Below are positions 55,097-64,000 of a stretch of 64,000 nucleotides of DNA, piece by piece. The first letter of the stretch is position 1, and the number at the start of each line of letters is the position of its first letter. Where the stretch lies: NCBI RefSeq assembly GCF_000948285.1, contig NZ_JYBP01000003.1:558001-622000 (forward strand), written 5' to 3'. Under the pieces are notes generated by a model. That model was not told where the DNA came from. It did no database searches and saw nothing but the letters and a program-made list of their open reading frames with translations. The stretch is from Geobacillus kaustophilus. GTDB taxonomy: Bacteria; Bacillota; Bacilli; Bacillales; Anoxybacillaceae. A program made the translations under genes and the position numbers.

Positions 55097-57275
55097 TTTT
55101 ACAAAAATGACGCTTTCCGCCGCAACGGCCGATGTTGATGAACGGAAGTGGAAAGAAGCGGTCAAAGAGCGAGTGCAAGAGTCGATCGATGAGCTCTTGT
55201 TTCAGACGAACGAACACATTGCGGTGAAGCCGCTTTATACAAAGGAAGACATCGATGGGCTTGATTTTCTCGATTACTTGCCCGGCTTGCCGCCGTATTT
55301 GCGCGGGCCGTACCCGACGATGTACGTCGTGCGGCCGTGGACGATCCGCCAATACGCCGGCTTTTCGACCGCCGAGGAGAGCAACGCGTTTTACCGGCGC
55401 AACTTGGCGATGGGGCAAAAAGGGTTGTCGGTTGCGTTTGATTTGGCGACGCACCGCGGTTATGACTCCGACCATCCGCGCGTTGTCGGCGACGTCGGCA
55501 AAGCAGGGGTGGCCATCGACTCGGTGCTTGATATGAAAATTTTATTTGACGGCATCCCGCTCGACCAAATGTCGGTGTCGATGACGATGAACGGGGCGGT
55601 GCTGCCGATCATGGCGTTTTACATCGTCACGGCCGAGGAGCAGGGAGTGACGCAGGACAAACTGTCCGGCACGATCCAAAACGATATTTTGAAAGAGTAT
55701 ATGGTGCGCAACACGTACATTTATCCGCCGGAGATGTCGATGCGCATCATCGCCGACATTTTCGCCTATACGGCCAAATACATGCCGAAATTCAACAGCA
55801 TCAGCATTTCCGGCTACCATATGCAAGAAGCTGGGGCGCCGGCCGATTTGGAGCTGGCGTACACGCTCGCTGACGGACTTGAGTACGTGCGCACCGGTTT
55901 GAAAGCGGGCATTGACATCGACTCGTTCGCGCCGCGGCTGTCGTTTTTCTGGGCGATCGGCATGAACTACTTTATGGAAGTGGCGAAACTGCGGGCGGCG
56001 CGTCTCATGTGGGCGAAAATGATGAAAACGTTCCATCCGAAAAATCCGAAATCACTCGCTCTAAGAACGCATTCGCAAACGTCAGGCTGGAGCTTGACCG
56101 AGCAAGATCCGTTCAACAACGTCGTGCGCACGCTCATCGAGGCGCACGCGGCGGCGATGGGGCATACGCAGTCGCTCCATACGAACGCCTTGGATGAAGC
56201 GATCGCCTTGCCGACTGACTTCTCAGCGCGCATCGCCCGCAATACGCAGCTGTACTTGCAGGAAGAAACGGGCATTTGCCGGACGATCGACCCGTGGGCC
56301 GGTTCGTATTACGTCGAGACGTTGACGAACGAATTGATGAAGCGGGCGTGGGCGCATATCGAAGAAATCGAAAGCCTTGGCGGGATGGCGAAAGCCATTG
56401 AAACGGGCATCCCGAAAATGCGCATCGAAGAAGCGGCGGCCCGCCGCCAAGCGCGCATCGACTCGGGGGCGGAAACGATCATCGGCGTCAACAAATACCG
56501 TCCGGAAAAGGAAGAGCCGATCGACATTTTGGAAGTCGACAACACCGCCGTGCGCCAGCGGCAAATCGAGCGGCTGAACGAGCTGAGGGCAACGCGCGAC
56601 AACGAGCAAGTCGAAGCGGCGCTTGACGCCATCACGAAAGCGGCGGAAACGGGCGAAGGGAACTTGCTTGAGTTGGCCGTCCAAGCGGCGCGCGTCCGGG
56701 CGACGCTCGGGGAAATTTCGTACGCGATCGAAAAAGTGGCGAAGCGCCATCGCGCTGCCATCCGCTCGATCAGCGGCGTGTACAGCTCGGAATACAAAAA
56801 CGAAGCGCAGCTGGAACGGGTGAAGCGGCGGGTGGAGCAGTTCGCGGAACTTGAAGGGCGGCGCCCGCGCATCTTGATCGCGAAAATGGGGCAGGACGGC
56901 CATGACCGCGGGGCGAAAGTGATCGCGACAGCGTTTGCCGATTTAGGGTTTGACGTCGACATCGGCCCGCTCTTCCAAACGCCGGAAGAAACGGCGCGCC
57001 AGGCGGTTGAAAACGACGTGCATGCGATTGGCATCAGCTCGCTCGCTGGCGGGCATAAGACGCTCGTGCCGCAGCTTGTTTCCGAGCTGGAAAAACTCGG
57101 GCGTAGCGACATTCTCGTCATCGTCGGCGGCGTCATCCCGCCGCAAGACTACGCCTTCTTGTATGAACACGGCGCCGCTGCCATCTTTGGGCCAGGCACG
57201 GTGATCCCGGAAGCGGCGGAAAAAGTGCTCGATGAAATTTACGCCCGGCTCGGCTATGAGGACGTGAGCGAATGA
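55080..57275 (+). CDS. mutB: Methylmalonyl-CoA mutase large (alpha) subunit
   Basis: 731 residues. Adenosylcobalamin-dependent conversion of methylmalonyl-CoA to succinyl-CoA. N-terminal TIM barrel with the CoA-site run [20 protein letters not shown] and [20 protein letters not shown], catalytic YxxHxxE-region residues in [12 protein letters not shown], and C-terminal B12 domain with [13 protein letters not shown] (DxHxxG), SSLAGGH and [11 protein letters not shown]. The ATG has GAGGGG nine bases upstream. Follows valine, isoleucine and odd-chain breakdown. Confidence 0.96.
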   Translation: MAKYVDFTKMTLSAATADVDERKWKEAVKERVQESIDELLFQTNEHIAVKPLYTKEDIDGLDFLDYLPGLPPYLRGPYPTMYVVRPWTIRQYAGFSTAEESNAFYRRNLAMGQKGLSVAFDLATHRGYDSDHPRVVGDVGKAGVAIDSVLDMKILFDGIPLDQMSVSMTMNGAVLPIMAFYIVTAEEQGVTQDKLSGTIQNDILKEYMVRNTYIYPPEMSMRIIADIFAYTAKYMPKFNSISISGYHMQEAGAPADLELAYTLADGLEYVRTGLKAGIDIDSFAPRLSFFWAIGMNYFMEVAKLRAARLMWAKMMKTFHPKNPKSLALRTHSQTSGWSLTEQDPFNNVVRTLIEAHAAAMGHTQSLHTNALDEAIALPTDFSARIARNTQLYLQEETGICRTIDPWAGSYYVETLTNELMKRAWAHIEEIESLGGMAKAIETGIPKMRIEEAAARRQARIDSGAETIIGVNKYRPEKEEPIDILEVDNTAVRQRQIERLNELRATRDNEQVEAALDAITKAAETGEGNLLELAVQAARVRATLGEISYAIEKVAKRHRAAIRSISGVYSSEYKNEAQLERVKRRVEQFAELEGRRPRILIAKMGQDGHDRGAKVIATAFADLGFDVDIGPLFQTPEETARQAVENDVHAIGISSLAGGHKTLVPQLVSELEKLGRSDILVIVGGVIPPQDYAFLYEHGAAAIFGPGTVIPEAAEKVLDEIYARLGYEDVSE

Positions 57276-58420
57276 GCGGCGAAGAGAAACGGCAAGGACA
57301 GGACGCTCTCCTGTCGGAACCGGCGGACGGCAAGCCGCGGCGTCCGGAATGGGCGGATGGCGAAAGCGCGTCGTCGTACGTGCAAGCCGCGCGCCCACCG
57401 GCGCCAAAGCGGGTCGTGAGACGGAAAGAGCGGTCGGTCGAAGAATACGTCCAAGGAGTGCTCACCGGTGACCGCACGATATTGGCGCAGGCGATTACGC
57501 TTGTCGAAAGCAATGCTGCTCGTCATATCGATTTGGCTCAACAAGTGTTAAATGAACTGCTTCCGCATGTCGGCCGCTCGATCCGCATCGGCATCACCGG
57601 CGTGCCGGGGGCGGGAAAAAGCACGTTCATTGAAGCGTTTGGCACGTTTTTATGCGAGCAAGGGCATCGCGTCGCCGTCTTGGCCGTCGACCCGACGAGT
57701 TCGTTGACCGGCGGCAGCATCCTCGGCGACAAAACGCGGATGGAGACGCTTGCCCGCCATCCACATGCGTTTATCCGCCCGTCGCCATCTGGCGGGGCGC
57801 TTGGCGGCGTGCACCGGAAAACGCGTGAGACGATGATGTTGTGTGAGGCAGCTGGCTATGACATCATTTTGGTTGAGACGGTCGGCGTCGGGCAAAGTGA
57901 GTTTGTCGTTCGCGGGATGGTCGACTTTTTCCTCCTCTTGGCGTTAACCGGCGCCGGCGACGAGCTGCAAGGGATGAAGCGCGGCATCATGGAGCTGGTG
58001 GACGCCATCGTCATCAACAAGGCGGACGGCGATAATAAAGAAAAAGCGCGGGCGGCGCAAAAAGAATACAACCAATTTCTCCATTACCTCCGCCCGGCCA
58101 CGTCCGGCTGGGAGACGAAAGCGTACACGTGCTCGGCGCTTTTGGGCGAAGGAATCGCCGACATGTGGCGCGTCATCCAAACGTTCGTTGAGACGACGAA
58201 GCGATCCGGCGTCTTTTTCGACCGCCGCCGCCAACAGCAAAAAGACTGGATGCACGCCATGATCAAAGAATATGTAGAAACGCGCTTTTTCGCCGACCCG
58301 ATCGTGAAAGAAAAGCTCCCGATGCTTGAGAACAGCGTCATTTCCGGCGCCAAGCCGGTCACCGCCGCCGTCCGCGAGCTGATCGAAGCGTATGAACGGA
58401 GGATCGACGATCAAATATGA
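57272..58420 (+). CDS. meaB: Methylmalonyl-CoA mutase GTPase chaperone MeaB
   Basis: 382 residues. G3E GTPase that loads and protects the cobalamin of the mutase. Walker [10 protein letters not shown] (110-118), switch segment [33 protein letters not shown], and base-recognition NKADGDN. The first ~50 residues are low-complexity and charged, longer than many MeaB proteins. ATGA overlap with mutB; one operon. Sometimes annotated ArgK, but context fixes the role. Confidence 0.94.
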   Translation: MSGEEKRQGQDALLSEPADGKPRRPEWADGESASSYVQAARPPAPKRVVRRKERSVEEYVQGVLTGDRTILAQAITLVESNAARHIDLAQQVLNELLPHVGRSIRIGITGVPGAGKSTFIEAFGTFLCEQGHRVAVLAVDPTSSLTGGSILGDKTRMETLARHPHAFIRPSPSGGALGGVHRKTRETMMLCEAAGYDIILVETVGVGQSEFVVRGMVDFFLLLALTGAGDELQGMKRGIMELVDAIVINKADGDNKEKARAAQKEYNQFLHYLRPATSGWETKAYTCSALLGEGIADMWRVIQTFVETTKRSGVFFDRRRQQQKDWMHAMIKEYVETRFFADPIVKEKLPMLENSVISGAKPVTAAVRELIEAYERRIDDQI

Positions 58421-58452
58421 TATGATAAACGTAAATCAGAGGAGGTGTCACA

Positions 58453-58890
58453 ATGTTTCAATTCCAATTTCCGCTCTATAACGACATCGTCGAACAAGCG
58501 CGGCGTGAAGCGGTCGAAGCCGGATTTGAAGAGCTGCGCACGCCGGAAGATGTCGATGCGGCATTCCGCCGTCCGGGCACGACGCTTGTCCTCATCAACT
58601 CCGTGTGCGGCTGCGCCGGCGGCATCGCCCGTCCGGCAGCAGCCCACGCCGTCCATTACGACAAGCGGCCGGACCATTTAGTGACGGTGTTTGCCGGCCA
58701 AGACAAAGAAGCAACGGCCCGCGCGCGCGACTATTTTGTCGGCGAGCCGCCATCCTCGCCGTCGTTCGCCTTGTTAAAAGACGGGAAATTGTGCGCCATG
58801 CTGCACCGCCACGACATCGAAGGGCACGAGCCGGTCGCCGTCGTGCAAAAGCTGCAAGCGTTGTTTGATGAATACTGTGAAGAAGTGTGA
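58453..58890 (+). CDS. brxB: Bacilliredoxin BrxB (YqiW)
   Basis: 145 residues. DUF1094 family thiol protein with the C52-G-C54 active site in [14 protein letters not shown], identical in numbering to B. subtilis BrxB. Removes bacillithiol from oxidised proteins. GAGGAGGTGTCACA ribosome site. A TATGATATGAT upstream may give it its own promoter. Terminator follows. Confidence 0.95.
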   Translation: MFQFQFPLYNDIVEQARREAVEAGFEELRTPEDVDAAFRRPGTTLVLINSVCGCAGGIARPAAAHAVHYDKRPDHLVTVFAGQDKEATARARDYFVGEPPSSPSFALLKDGKLCAMLHRHDIEGHEPVAVVQKLQALFDEYCEEV

Positions 58891-58895
58891 AAGGA

Positions 58896-58928
58896 AAACC
58901 CGAAGCTGGAGAGGGAGCTTCGGGTTTT
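58896..58928 (+). terminator. Terminator after brxB
   Basis: AAACCCGAAGCT/AGCTTCGGGTTT stem with T-run. Confidence 0.85.
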
Positions 58929-59015
58929 TGCATGACCATTATTGTTTGTGATAATATGTGTTTTAAGGAGATTGGATAAAGGCAAACAGGCAGCGCATAT
59001 GGTATAATGATTCAG

Positions 59016-60628
59016 ATAACTATTCACCCCGATGCTAGTGTGTAAAGTAGCCCAGCAGAAATAGGGCATTTCTGTCATAGAAAATGCCCTACGTAGCGGA
59101 AAGAACACGATCTATCGTTTCGCCTGTCAACAGAAGACACAACGAGTCCCACACGTTTTTTTCGTGCTTGGTGAGTGTGGAAACGATGCTCCTTGCGATG
59201 CAAAACGACTGCGCGAACGTTTCCTGACGAAATGTACCCGAGATGTTCTCTTTGACTTTGACCATGCGAAGATCCCGTTCGGCTTGGTTGTTGTCAAAGG
59301 GAACGTGGGCTTCACGCAAAAAGCGCAGCGCTTCTTCCTTTCGTTTTTGAAGTCGCCGAACGAAGGAGAGCGCTTTTTTCGGCAACGGTGTCATCCCTTC
59401 CAACTGATGGTTGGCTTTCTCGAGTATGCGATCATACACGTGCTCCCAACGTTTCGCTTCTTCTTCAGGAAGAAAGCCACCATGTTGTTCGACCACTTGT
59501 TTGGCATTTAATAGAAACGTGGTCATCCGTTTTGCCCATGTATGCCCTTGTTCGATGAATCCTTTCAAGTCACGTAAATGATGGGCATGACAAAGGGCAT
59601 GTGTGGCTTCGGTGTATCTCGGGTATGTACCGAATGCATCATGCATCATCGTTCCTTTATATCGTGGAAGAATCCCGATTTCATCGGTTGCTTTCTTTCC
59701 ACGAGAAGCGTGAGGAGCTAAGTACGTATATGCGGATGTACAGGCGACATGAACCCAGGCCTGTTTGCCATCGATCCGCAAGCTCGTTTCATCGACATGC
59801 AAGATGTCCGATTGAAGCAATGCTTCCTCGATGATGTCCATGTTTGGTTCGAGTGCTTCGCGACCTCGTTTGACCATATTGACAAGTGTTCCTGTGCTGA
59901 TCGGATGTTGATATAGCTCTTCCATCATGTCACGTAAACGTTGATATGGAATCATTTGTATGTTGTATAAATACACGACAAGCGCCGTGATCCGTGGACC
60001 ATATTGCACATGATTGGTGACGTGTGATGGGAACTCGGCTTGTTGCACGCATCGGCAATGTGGACATGATTTCACTTCGCGTTCATGTTGTGTCACTTCC
60101 ATCGTCACGGGAGGCAGATCAAACACTTGACGGACATCGACTTTGAACGGTTTTACGTCACGCAAAGAAGACCCGCATCCTTGACACGTATGTACGCGAT
60201 GGACGACACGATGATGTGGATGTTCCACTTGACGGAGCGTCGTTCCCTCATGTCCCTCCCGTCCGCCAGGCTTTTTGCCAGACGGCTCGCGGGAGGAACG
60301 CTTTTTCTCAAAACGGTCAGAAGATGGGGGCAGATGGCTATTAGAGCTGTTTTTTTTCGTGCGTGCTTCCAGCTCTTGAACGCGATACTTCAGTTGTTCA
60401 TTTTCTTTGCGTAGCTGTTTGTTTTCTTGACGCAAATGTTCATTTTCTTGAATGAGTTGATGAATGAGCTGTTTTTGTTGTTGGACTTTGCTGATTAAGC
60501 TTTCAACCGTAAATACAGCTTGTTGTACCGTCAACATGCGATTCACCTCCTTGTCTATCAATATTCACATCATAGACAGGAAAACCAAAAAATATTCAGC
60601 TCACTTTATGAGGTGGCTGAATAGTTAC
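59016..60628 (-). mobile_element. IS66-family insertion sequence, complete
   Basis: About 1.61 kb. Imperfect terminal repeats share TAACTATTCA (left) and TGAATAGTTA (right, 60618-60627). The eight bases TGATTCAG stand directly on both sides (59008-59015 and 60629-60636): the 8-bp target duplication typical of IS66. The element has only one gene and no tnpA/tnpB-type accessory genes, as in the ISBst12 subgroup. The intact ends and target duplication suggest a fairly recent insertion. Confidence 0.88.
59089..60537 (-). CDS. IS66-family transposase
   Basis: 482 residues. N-terminal leucine-zipper coiled coil (about 15-65, QENEHLRQENKQLRKENEQL), SSNSHLPPSSD and GGREGHEG motif, zinc-finger pair (CQGCGSS and CPHCRC), and DDE domain with LHVDETSLRIDG, HDAFGTYP and FDNNQAERDLRMVK. 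AAGGAGGTGAATCGC precedes the ATG; an earlier in-frame start overlaps that site. Uninterrupted, so likely active. Confidence 0.93.
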   Translation of the reverse strand: MLTVQQAVFTVESLISKVQQQKQLIHQLIQENEHLRQENKQLRKENEQLKYRVQELEARTKKNSSNSHLPPSSDRFEKKRSSREPSGKKPGGREGHEGTTLRQVEHPHHRVVHRVHTCQGCGSSLRDVKPFKVDVRQVFDLPPVTMEVTQHEREVKSCPHCRCVQQAEFPSHVTNHVQYGPRITALVVYLYNIQMIPYQRLRDMMEELYQHPISTGTLVNMVKRGREALEPNMDIIEEALLQSDILHVDETSLRIDGKQAWVHVACTSAYTYLAPHASRGKKATDEIGILPRYKGTMMHDAFGTYPRYTEATHALCHAHHLRDLKGFIEQGHTWAKRMTTFLLNAKQVVEQHGGFLPEEEAKRWEHVYDRILEKANHQLEGMTPLPKKALSFVRRLQKRKEEALRFLREAHVPFDNNQAERDLRMVKVKENISGTFRQETFAQSFCIARSIVSTLTKHEKNVWDSLCLLLTGETIDRVLSAT

Positions 60629-60743
60629 TGATTCAGTAAGTTTCTCTTGTGATCAACTTTTTTTGGGTCTTCACCATTTTCTGTGATTTCTACTCAATCC
60701 TAGAGACATGTTAGCTGGATGAAATAGGTTCATCAGTCAGGAT

Positions 60744-60847
60744 CCTTCTTCCGCATACAGACCACGAAGTTGGTAGAATGGAAACAGTCAAGTGCTTTCC
60801 TTGACGGGTTCCATTCTACCAACTATCATACCGATAGCGGAAGAAGG
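60744..60847. repeat. Three nested inverted repeats in the ISL3 3' region
   Basis: From outside in: CCTTCTTCCGC (60744-60754) with GCGGAAGAAGG (60837-60847); AGTTGGTAGAATGGAA (60768-60783) with its complement (60809-60824); GTCAAG (60787-60792) with CTTGAC (60800-60805). All arms are perfect. The structure sits between the transposase stop and the left terminal repeat and lacks a T-run. Its innermost part is shared with 5039-5067. Confidence 0.75.
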
Positions 60848-60853
60848 GAGCGC

Positions 60854-62044
60854 TTAAGCAGCCTGACTGCCTGTAGTGTTCCCTGTACACTCCAGAAATA
60901 CACGCAAACGAAACCGTTCTAGATTTCGATAGCCATATGCCCGGCGTTTGATGTTTTTGATCTTGTGATTCGTCCCCTCAATTCGGGCATTCGTATATGG
61001 GCACAAAAAGTAGGAAAGAATAGGCTCCTTCCACCTTTCAAGCGTGTTGGCTGCTTTCTGAAAAGAAGCAAAAGGGCTCTGTTTGGCTAACTGAATCCAT
61101 TCTTCCAAGCGTTCCTTTGCTTCATGATATCCATCGGTTCGGTAAAAATCCCGAAACAACTCTTTCAGATAATAAGCAATGGAAAGTGCCGGATACTCCT
61201 CCAAGATATCGTCTAATCGAAGCCGTTGGTCCTTACGAAGCTTTTCACAGCCTTTCAAGAGAAGATATCGAGCCTTTTTCAATGGAGAAAATTCCTTTCT
61301 TGCTTGATCCAAGGCTTGTGTCACTTTTTGAACCACATGGTACTTATCGATGACAATCGAAGCAGATGGAAACAGGGCGCGAACCGCCTTATGATAAGGT
61401 TCCCACATGTCAAGAATCACCGTTTGGACCATTTCTTTCGACAGGATATTTTGGCTCAACAAGTTGATGGCGGAGTCACATTGGCGATCGGCATGCATTC
61501 CCATGACCGATCCGGCTCTGGCATCCATCAATACAGTTTCATACTGATGTCCCTTTTTTACAGCGATTTCATCTAAACTAAGCACCATTCCTTCTTGAGA
61601 AGATGCTTCTATCGCTGTTTGACGCTCTTTTGCTTTTTTCGATGCGATGGAGTAATAAATGCGTTCCAATGTTGTATATGGGATGCGGTGCTTTCGGCTA
61701 ACCTCTTGAATGGTGGAGCCTTCGCAAAGTTCATACAAGTACTCACAAAATCGATTGGTGTAGTGTTGATTGGGTGGAATCGATTCCAAAGAGGCGGAAA
61801 ACACTTGAGAACAATTCCAGCACCGATAGCGCTTTACCTTTATGAACAAGTACACCGGTTGATGGAAAATCGCCAAATCCCGTACTTTTCTTGTCCGTCT
61901 GTCGTGGACAGAGGAAGTGGCAAACCCACAATGAGGGCAACGTTCCTGTGTCTCTGTTTTCTCTACATGAATCGCATAACCATAGGAAAGAAGTTCTTGT
62001 TTAATCACTTTAAATTCTGGCAATCCTAGTGGTATAGAAAGCAC
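60854..62044 (-). CDS. ISL3-family transposase
   Basis: 396 residues. N-terminal zinc-ribbon-like cysteines (CPHCGF and CWNCSQVF), helix-turn-helix (STIQEVSRKHRIPYTTLERIYY), and DDE domain with LSLDEIAVKKGHQYETVLMD, VILDMWEPYHKAVRALFP and, near the end, YTNARIEGTNHKIKNIKRRAYGYRN. Full length and unbroken, so possibly active. Confidence 0.93.
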   Translation of the reverse strand: MLSIPLGLPEFKVIKQELLSYGYAIHVEKTETQERCPHCGFATSSVHDRRTRKVRDLAIFHQPVYLFIKVKRYRCWNCSQVFSASLESIPPNQHYTNRFCEYLYELCEGSTIQEVSRKHRIPYTTLERIYYSIASKKAKERQTAIEASSQEGMVLSLDEIAVKKGHQYETVLMDARAGSVMGMHADRQCDSAINLLSQNILSKEMVQTVILDMWEPYHKAVRALFPSASIVIDKYHVVQKVTQALDQARKEFSPLKKARYLLLKGCEKLRKDQRLRLDDILEEYPALSIAYYLKELFRDFYRTDGYHEAKERLEEWIQLAKQSPFASFQKAANTLERWKEPILSYFLCPYTNARIEGTNHKIKNIKRRAYGYRNLERFRLRVFLECTGNTTGSQAA

Positions 62045-62199
62045 TTACGAGACCTCCTTAATGTTTATTTCACCGCTAACATTATTGCCAGGATCTCGTC
62101 AGTGCTTTCTCTTTTTTGTCACTAAATCACAAAATTTGGTGATGAACCTTATTTTTTTAGGAGTATCCCTGACTCCTTTATCATCCGGATTCGGCATCG

Positions 62200-62415
62200 T
62201 TATTTGACCGTAATGGTCACGTATCCTCTTGAACCAACCGTTTGACCAACAATTTGGCCATAATATTTATCGCCTTCTTGTTGTGGAAAATTGCGCGTTT
62301 CTTCTTGCCTAGGATTGAGCCAGTTGGTGGAGGCGACGACGCTGTCGGGCCACCAATTGATCAATTTGTAAGCATAGCCTCTTGTTTGGGTCGCGAAGCC
62401 GTTATTTGCGGCCAA
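62200..62415 (-). pseudogene. Truncated small gene of unknown function
   Basis: Up to 71 codons, ending VGSRGYVTITVK and a stop. There is no ATG or ribosome site, and an in-frame stop lies three codons upstream of the first usable TTG, so the N-terminus (perhaps a signal peptide) is missing. Aromatic- and Asn/Gln-rich (YAYKLINWWPDSVVASTNW), unlike a cytoplasmic enzyme. It lies 24 bases beyond an ABC permease gene on the same strand and may be the remnant of a small exported protein linked to that transporter. No family recognised. Confidence 0.4.
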
Positions 62416-62439
62416 ACGTCAATGATACCCTGTCTGCTT

Positions 62440-63099
62440 TTATTGAGGTTTCCGATCTCCTTTGCGGATCCATACAATGGTGATACATGCTACTAGAAAG
62501 ATGGACAGCGTTAACATGATGAATTTGTTGATGAGCATCGGTTCCCAAACCGGCGGCTCGAACAAAAAGATATGCGGCCAGGGCATGAACGTTCCTAATG
62601 TGGCCACTTCAAGCACCGTATAAATAAAAATGACTGTCAGTGCGATATGGGTGTTTTTTGTAAGAACAAGGGCGGCAGTGCTGAAAAATAGGTAAAAGAA
62701 CGTCAATAGAATGAAATGAATGAGATTCAAAAAAGACAAAGAAGAAACTCCGTATTTCCACATGAATGCCCCGCTTAGAGCGGCAACTCCTAATAAATGG
62801 ATGGAAGAATAACGTACGACATCAATCCCAACCCATTTCCTATAGTAAGGGACAAGCGTTTCTTGCGCTCCATCTTCATACAGTTCACCGAATCGATAAA
62901 TCAGGCACCATCCGGAAAACGGGATGAACAACCCTTGGATGACGATCACATCATCGTAAATGCTTGACGATTTCCGGGGAACAAGCAAAATAAGCAACAG
63001 CGATAGGATGAACATCGCTGGTGGGATAAAAAAGGCTCCGCCCATTGTCTTGCGGTCAAACACGAATGCGGTTCGCATCCATTCGATGTAAGCTTTCAT
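62440..63099 (-). CDS. ABC-2-type transporter permease
   Basis: 219 residues with six membrane helices (AFFIPPAMFILSLLLILLV, IVIQGLFIPFSGWCLIY, SSIHLLGVAALSGAFMW, LNLIHFILLTFFYLFFSTAALVL, ALTVIFIYTVLEVATLG, MLTLSIFLVACITIVWI). Build and context fit a permease for the ATPase gene just upstream; the start codon overlaps the ATPase stop by 4 bp. Substrate unknown. Lower GC than the core genes. Confidence 0.8.
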   Translation of the reverse strand: MKAYIEWMRTAFVFDRKTMGGAFFIPPAMFILSLLLILLVPRKSSSIYDDVIVIQGLFIPFSGWCLIYRFGELYEDGAQETLVPYYRKWVGIDVVRYSSIHLLGVAALSGAFMWKYGVSSLSFLNLIHFILLTFFYLFFSTAALVLTKNTHIALTVIFIYTVLEVATLGTFMPWPHIFLFEPPVWEPMLINKFIMLTLSIFLVACITIVWIRKGDRKPQ

Positions 63100-63965
63100 C
63101 TTGGTTCCCCTCTTCGGACAACAGCCAAATAGCCATCGATCAATCGCGGTGCCACCGGTCTCCCCCCTGTTCCCCCATTTTTGGAAAACACCCGCGCGTG
63201 AATGCCATCCTCTTCTTCGAGAAGCTGCACCACTTCTCTCGTTGCGATCAAGTCATCCAATTCTTCGGGGCATATGCAATATTCCCACACACAGCCTTCT
63301 GCGCGGGACTTCAGCTCAGACGGCGTGCCTTCAAACAACACTTGCCCTTGTTTCAAAACCCCAATTTTGGTGCACAAAAACTCAATGTCTTCCACAATGT
63401 GCGAAGAAATGACAATCGTATGCTCGGAACCAAGCTGCTTGAGCAGATGGCGAAAGCGGATTCGCTCTTCAATATCCAAGCCGGCAGTCGGCTCGTCAAA
63501 CAGCAAGATGGACGGCTTTCGCGTCAATAAATGGGCAATTCCCACCCGCCGCCGCATGCCGCCGGACAGCTCGGACATTTTTTTCGTCTCATGGCCGTTC
63601 AAGTTCACTTTTTGAATCGCTTCGGCAACGGCCGCGTGCCGTTTGTGTTTGTCCATCATTCCTTGCAATAAAGCGAGATGGTCAAGCGTTTCTTCGACCG
63701 TAATGTTCGGATAGACCATGAAATCTTGCGGCAAATAACCGATCCGTTCATGAGCTTTCACATATTTTCCTTTGGTGCAGCTTTGTTTGCCGATCGCCAC
63801 TTGCCCTTCATCCATGGGCGTCAAGCCGGCCAATATTTTCATCAATGTCGTCTTGCCGGCTCCGTTCGGCCCGACTAACCCGTAAATCCCTTCCATGCAA
63901 AGCGATACGTTCGATAAAATGAGTTGTTTTTTGATTCGTTTCGTGACGCTGGATACATGGATCAT
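63096..63965 (-). CDS. ABC transporter ATP-binding protein
   Basis: 289 residues. Walker A GLVGPNGAGKTT, Q-loop YLPQDF, signature LSGGMRRRVGIA, Walker B ILLFDEPTAGLD, H-switch ISSHIVEDIE, then a ~75-residue C-terminal extension (EGTPSELKSRAEGCVWEY...). Typical of export or bacteriocin/antibiotic-resistance ABC-2 systems. AGGAGGGACAGAC ribosome site. Operon with the permease downstream and probably with a gene upstream beyond the window. Confidence 0.92.
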   Translation of the reverse strand: MIHVSSVTKRIKKQLILSNVSLCMEGIYGLVGPNGAGKTTLMKILAGLTPMDEGQVAIGKQSCTKGKYVKAHERIGYLPQDFMVYPNITVEETLDHLALLQGMMDKHKRHAAVAEAIQKVNLNGHETKKMSELSGGMRRRVGIAHLLTRKPSILLFDEPTAGLDIEERIRFRHLLKQLGSEHTIVISSHIVEDIEFLCTKIGVLKQGQVLFEGTPSELKSRAEGCVWEYCICPEELDDLIATREVVQLLEEEDGIHARVFSKNGGTGGRPVAPRLIDGYLAVVRRGEPR

Positions 63966-64000
63966 GTCTGTCCCTCCTGAACGATGCGGATAAGCTGTAT
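63962..64000 (-). CDS. 3' end of an upstream gene (partial)
   Basis: On the minus strand one frame is open from the window edge and ends IQLIRIVQEGQT and TGA, with the stop overlapping the ATPase ATG by 4 bp. Such coupling suggests another member of the ABC operon; a GntR-type regulator or second transporter part would be usual here, but twelve residues cannot decide. Confidence 0.35.
   Translation of the reverse strand: MQLIRIVQEGQT

Larger units (their letters stand above)
60665..62148 (-). mobile_element. ISL3-family insertion sequence
   Basis: About 1.48 kb. Terminal repeats of 25 bp (60665-60689 and 62124-62148) match at 20 positions, both beginning GG at the outer end and ending TGTGATTT inwards. 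It encloses one complete transposase gene. I see no exact target duplication (the flanks are T-rich). It lies only 28 bases from the IS66 target duplication. Confidence 0.8.

Overview
The window is a chromosomal segment from a thermophilic, spore-forming Bacillaceae, almost certainly a Geobacillus (species not resolved). The evidence is the gene order, which follows the Bacillus subtilis yqhL-to-yqiW block almost gene for gene, plus GC-rich codon use, and proteins that match from memory the well-studied Geobacillus forms of leucine dehydrogenase, ArgR, FPP synthase and spore photoproduct lyase (C90/C94/C97 and C140).

Layout. 1-4925: tail of a ROK-family protein, rhodanese YqhL, octanoyltransferase LipM, and a B12-dependent class II ribonucleotide reductase (nrdJ) behind a pair of NrdR-type boxes. 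4926-7021: a small AT-rich accessory islet, with two unknown genes between an IS3-family relic and an internally deleted IS1182-type element. 7022-10263: LysM/GH18 spore-cortex hydrolase, a coiled-coil protein and splB. 10264-16032: mntR, yqhO, yqhP, yqhQ, yqhR, pepP, efp. 16209-21629: yqhV and the eight-gene spoIIIAA-AH operon (engulfment channel) behind a sigma-E-type promoter. 21674-31562: accBC, yqhY, nusB, folD, xseAB, ispA, dxs, tlyA, argR. 31623-36183: recN, spoIVB and the sporulation master regulator spo0A. 36330-48046: a small YycC-like gene, glpQ-like phosphodiesterase, yqzF, and bkdR followed by a sigma-54 promoter and ptb-bcd-buk-lpdV-bkdAA-bkdAB-bkdB (branched-chain amino acid catabolism). 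48166-51880: a beta-propeller lipoprotein joined to a two-component system, and a Uma2-type protein. 52196-52807: another IS1182 end and a broken hicB. 53048-58890: mutA-mutB-meaB (methylmalonyl-CoA mutase and its GTPase) and brxB. 59016-62148: an intact-looking IS66 element with an 8-bp target duplication, next to an ISL3 element. 62200-64000: an ABC transporter and a small truncated gene.

How the genes work together. The bkd operon turns valine and isoleucine into acyl-CoAs that feed propionyl-CoA. The mut operon lies about 5 kb downstream and carries the B12-dependent last step to succinyl-CoA. With nrdJ, two cobalamin enzymes occur in one window. The middle is dominated by sporulation (spoIIIA, spoIVB, spo0A, splB, the cortex hydrolase) interleaved with housekeeping fatty-acid, folate, isoprenoid and DNA-repair genes.

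No rRNA, tRNA or CRISPR array was seen. I did not find a clearly new defence or metabolic system. The most open questions are the propeller lipoprotein/two-component unit, the regulatory palindrome of nrdJ, several unexplained structured non-coding stretches, and the accessory islets.
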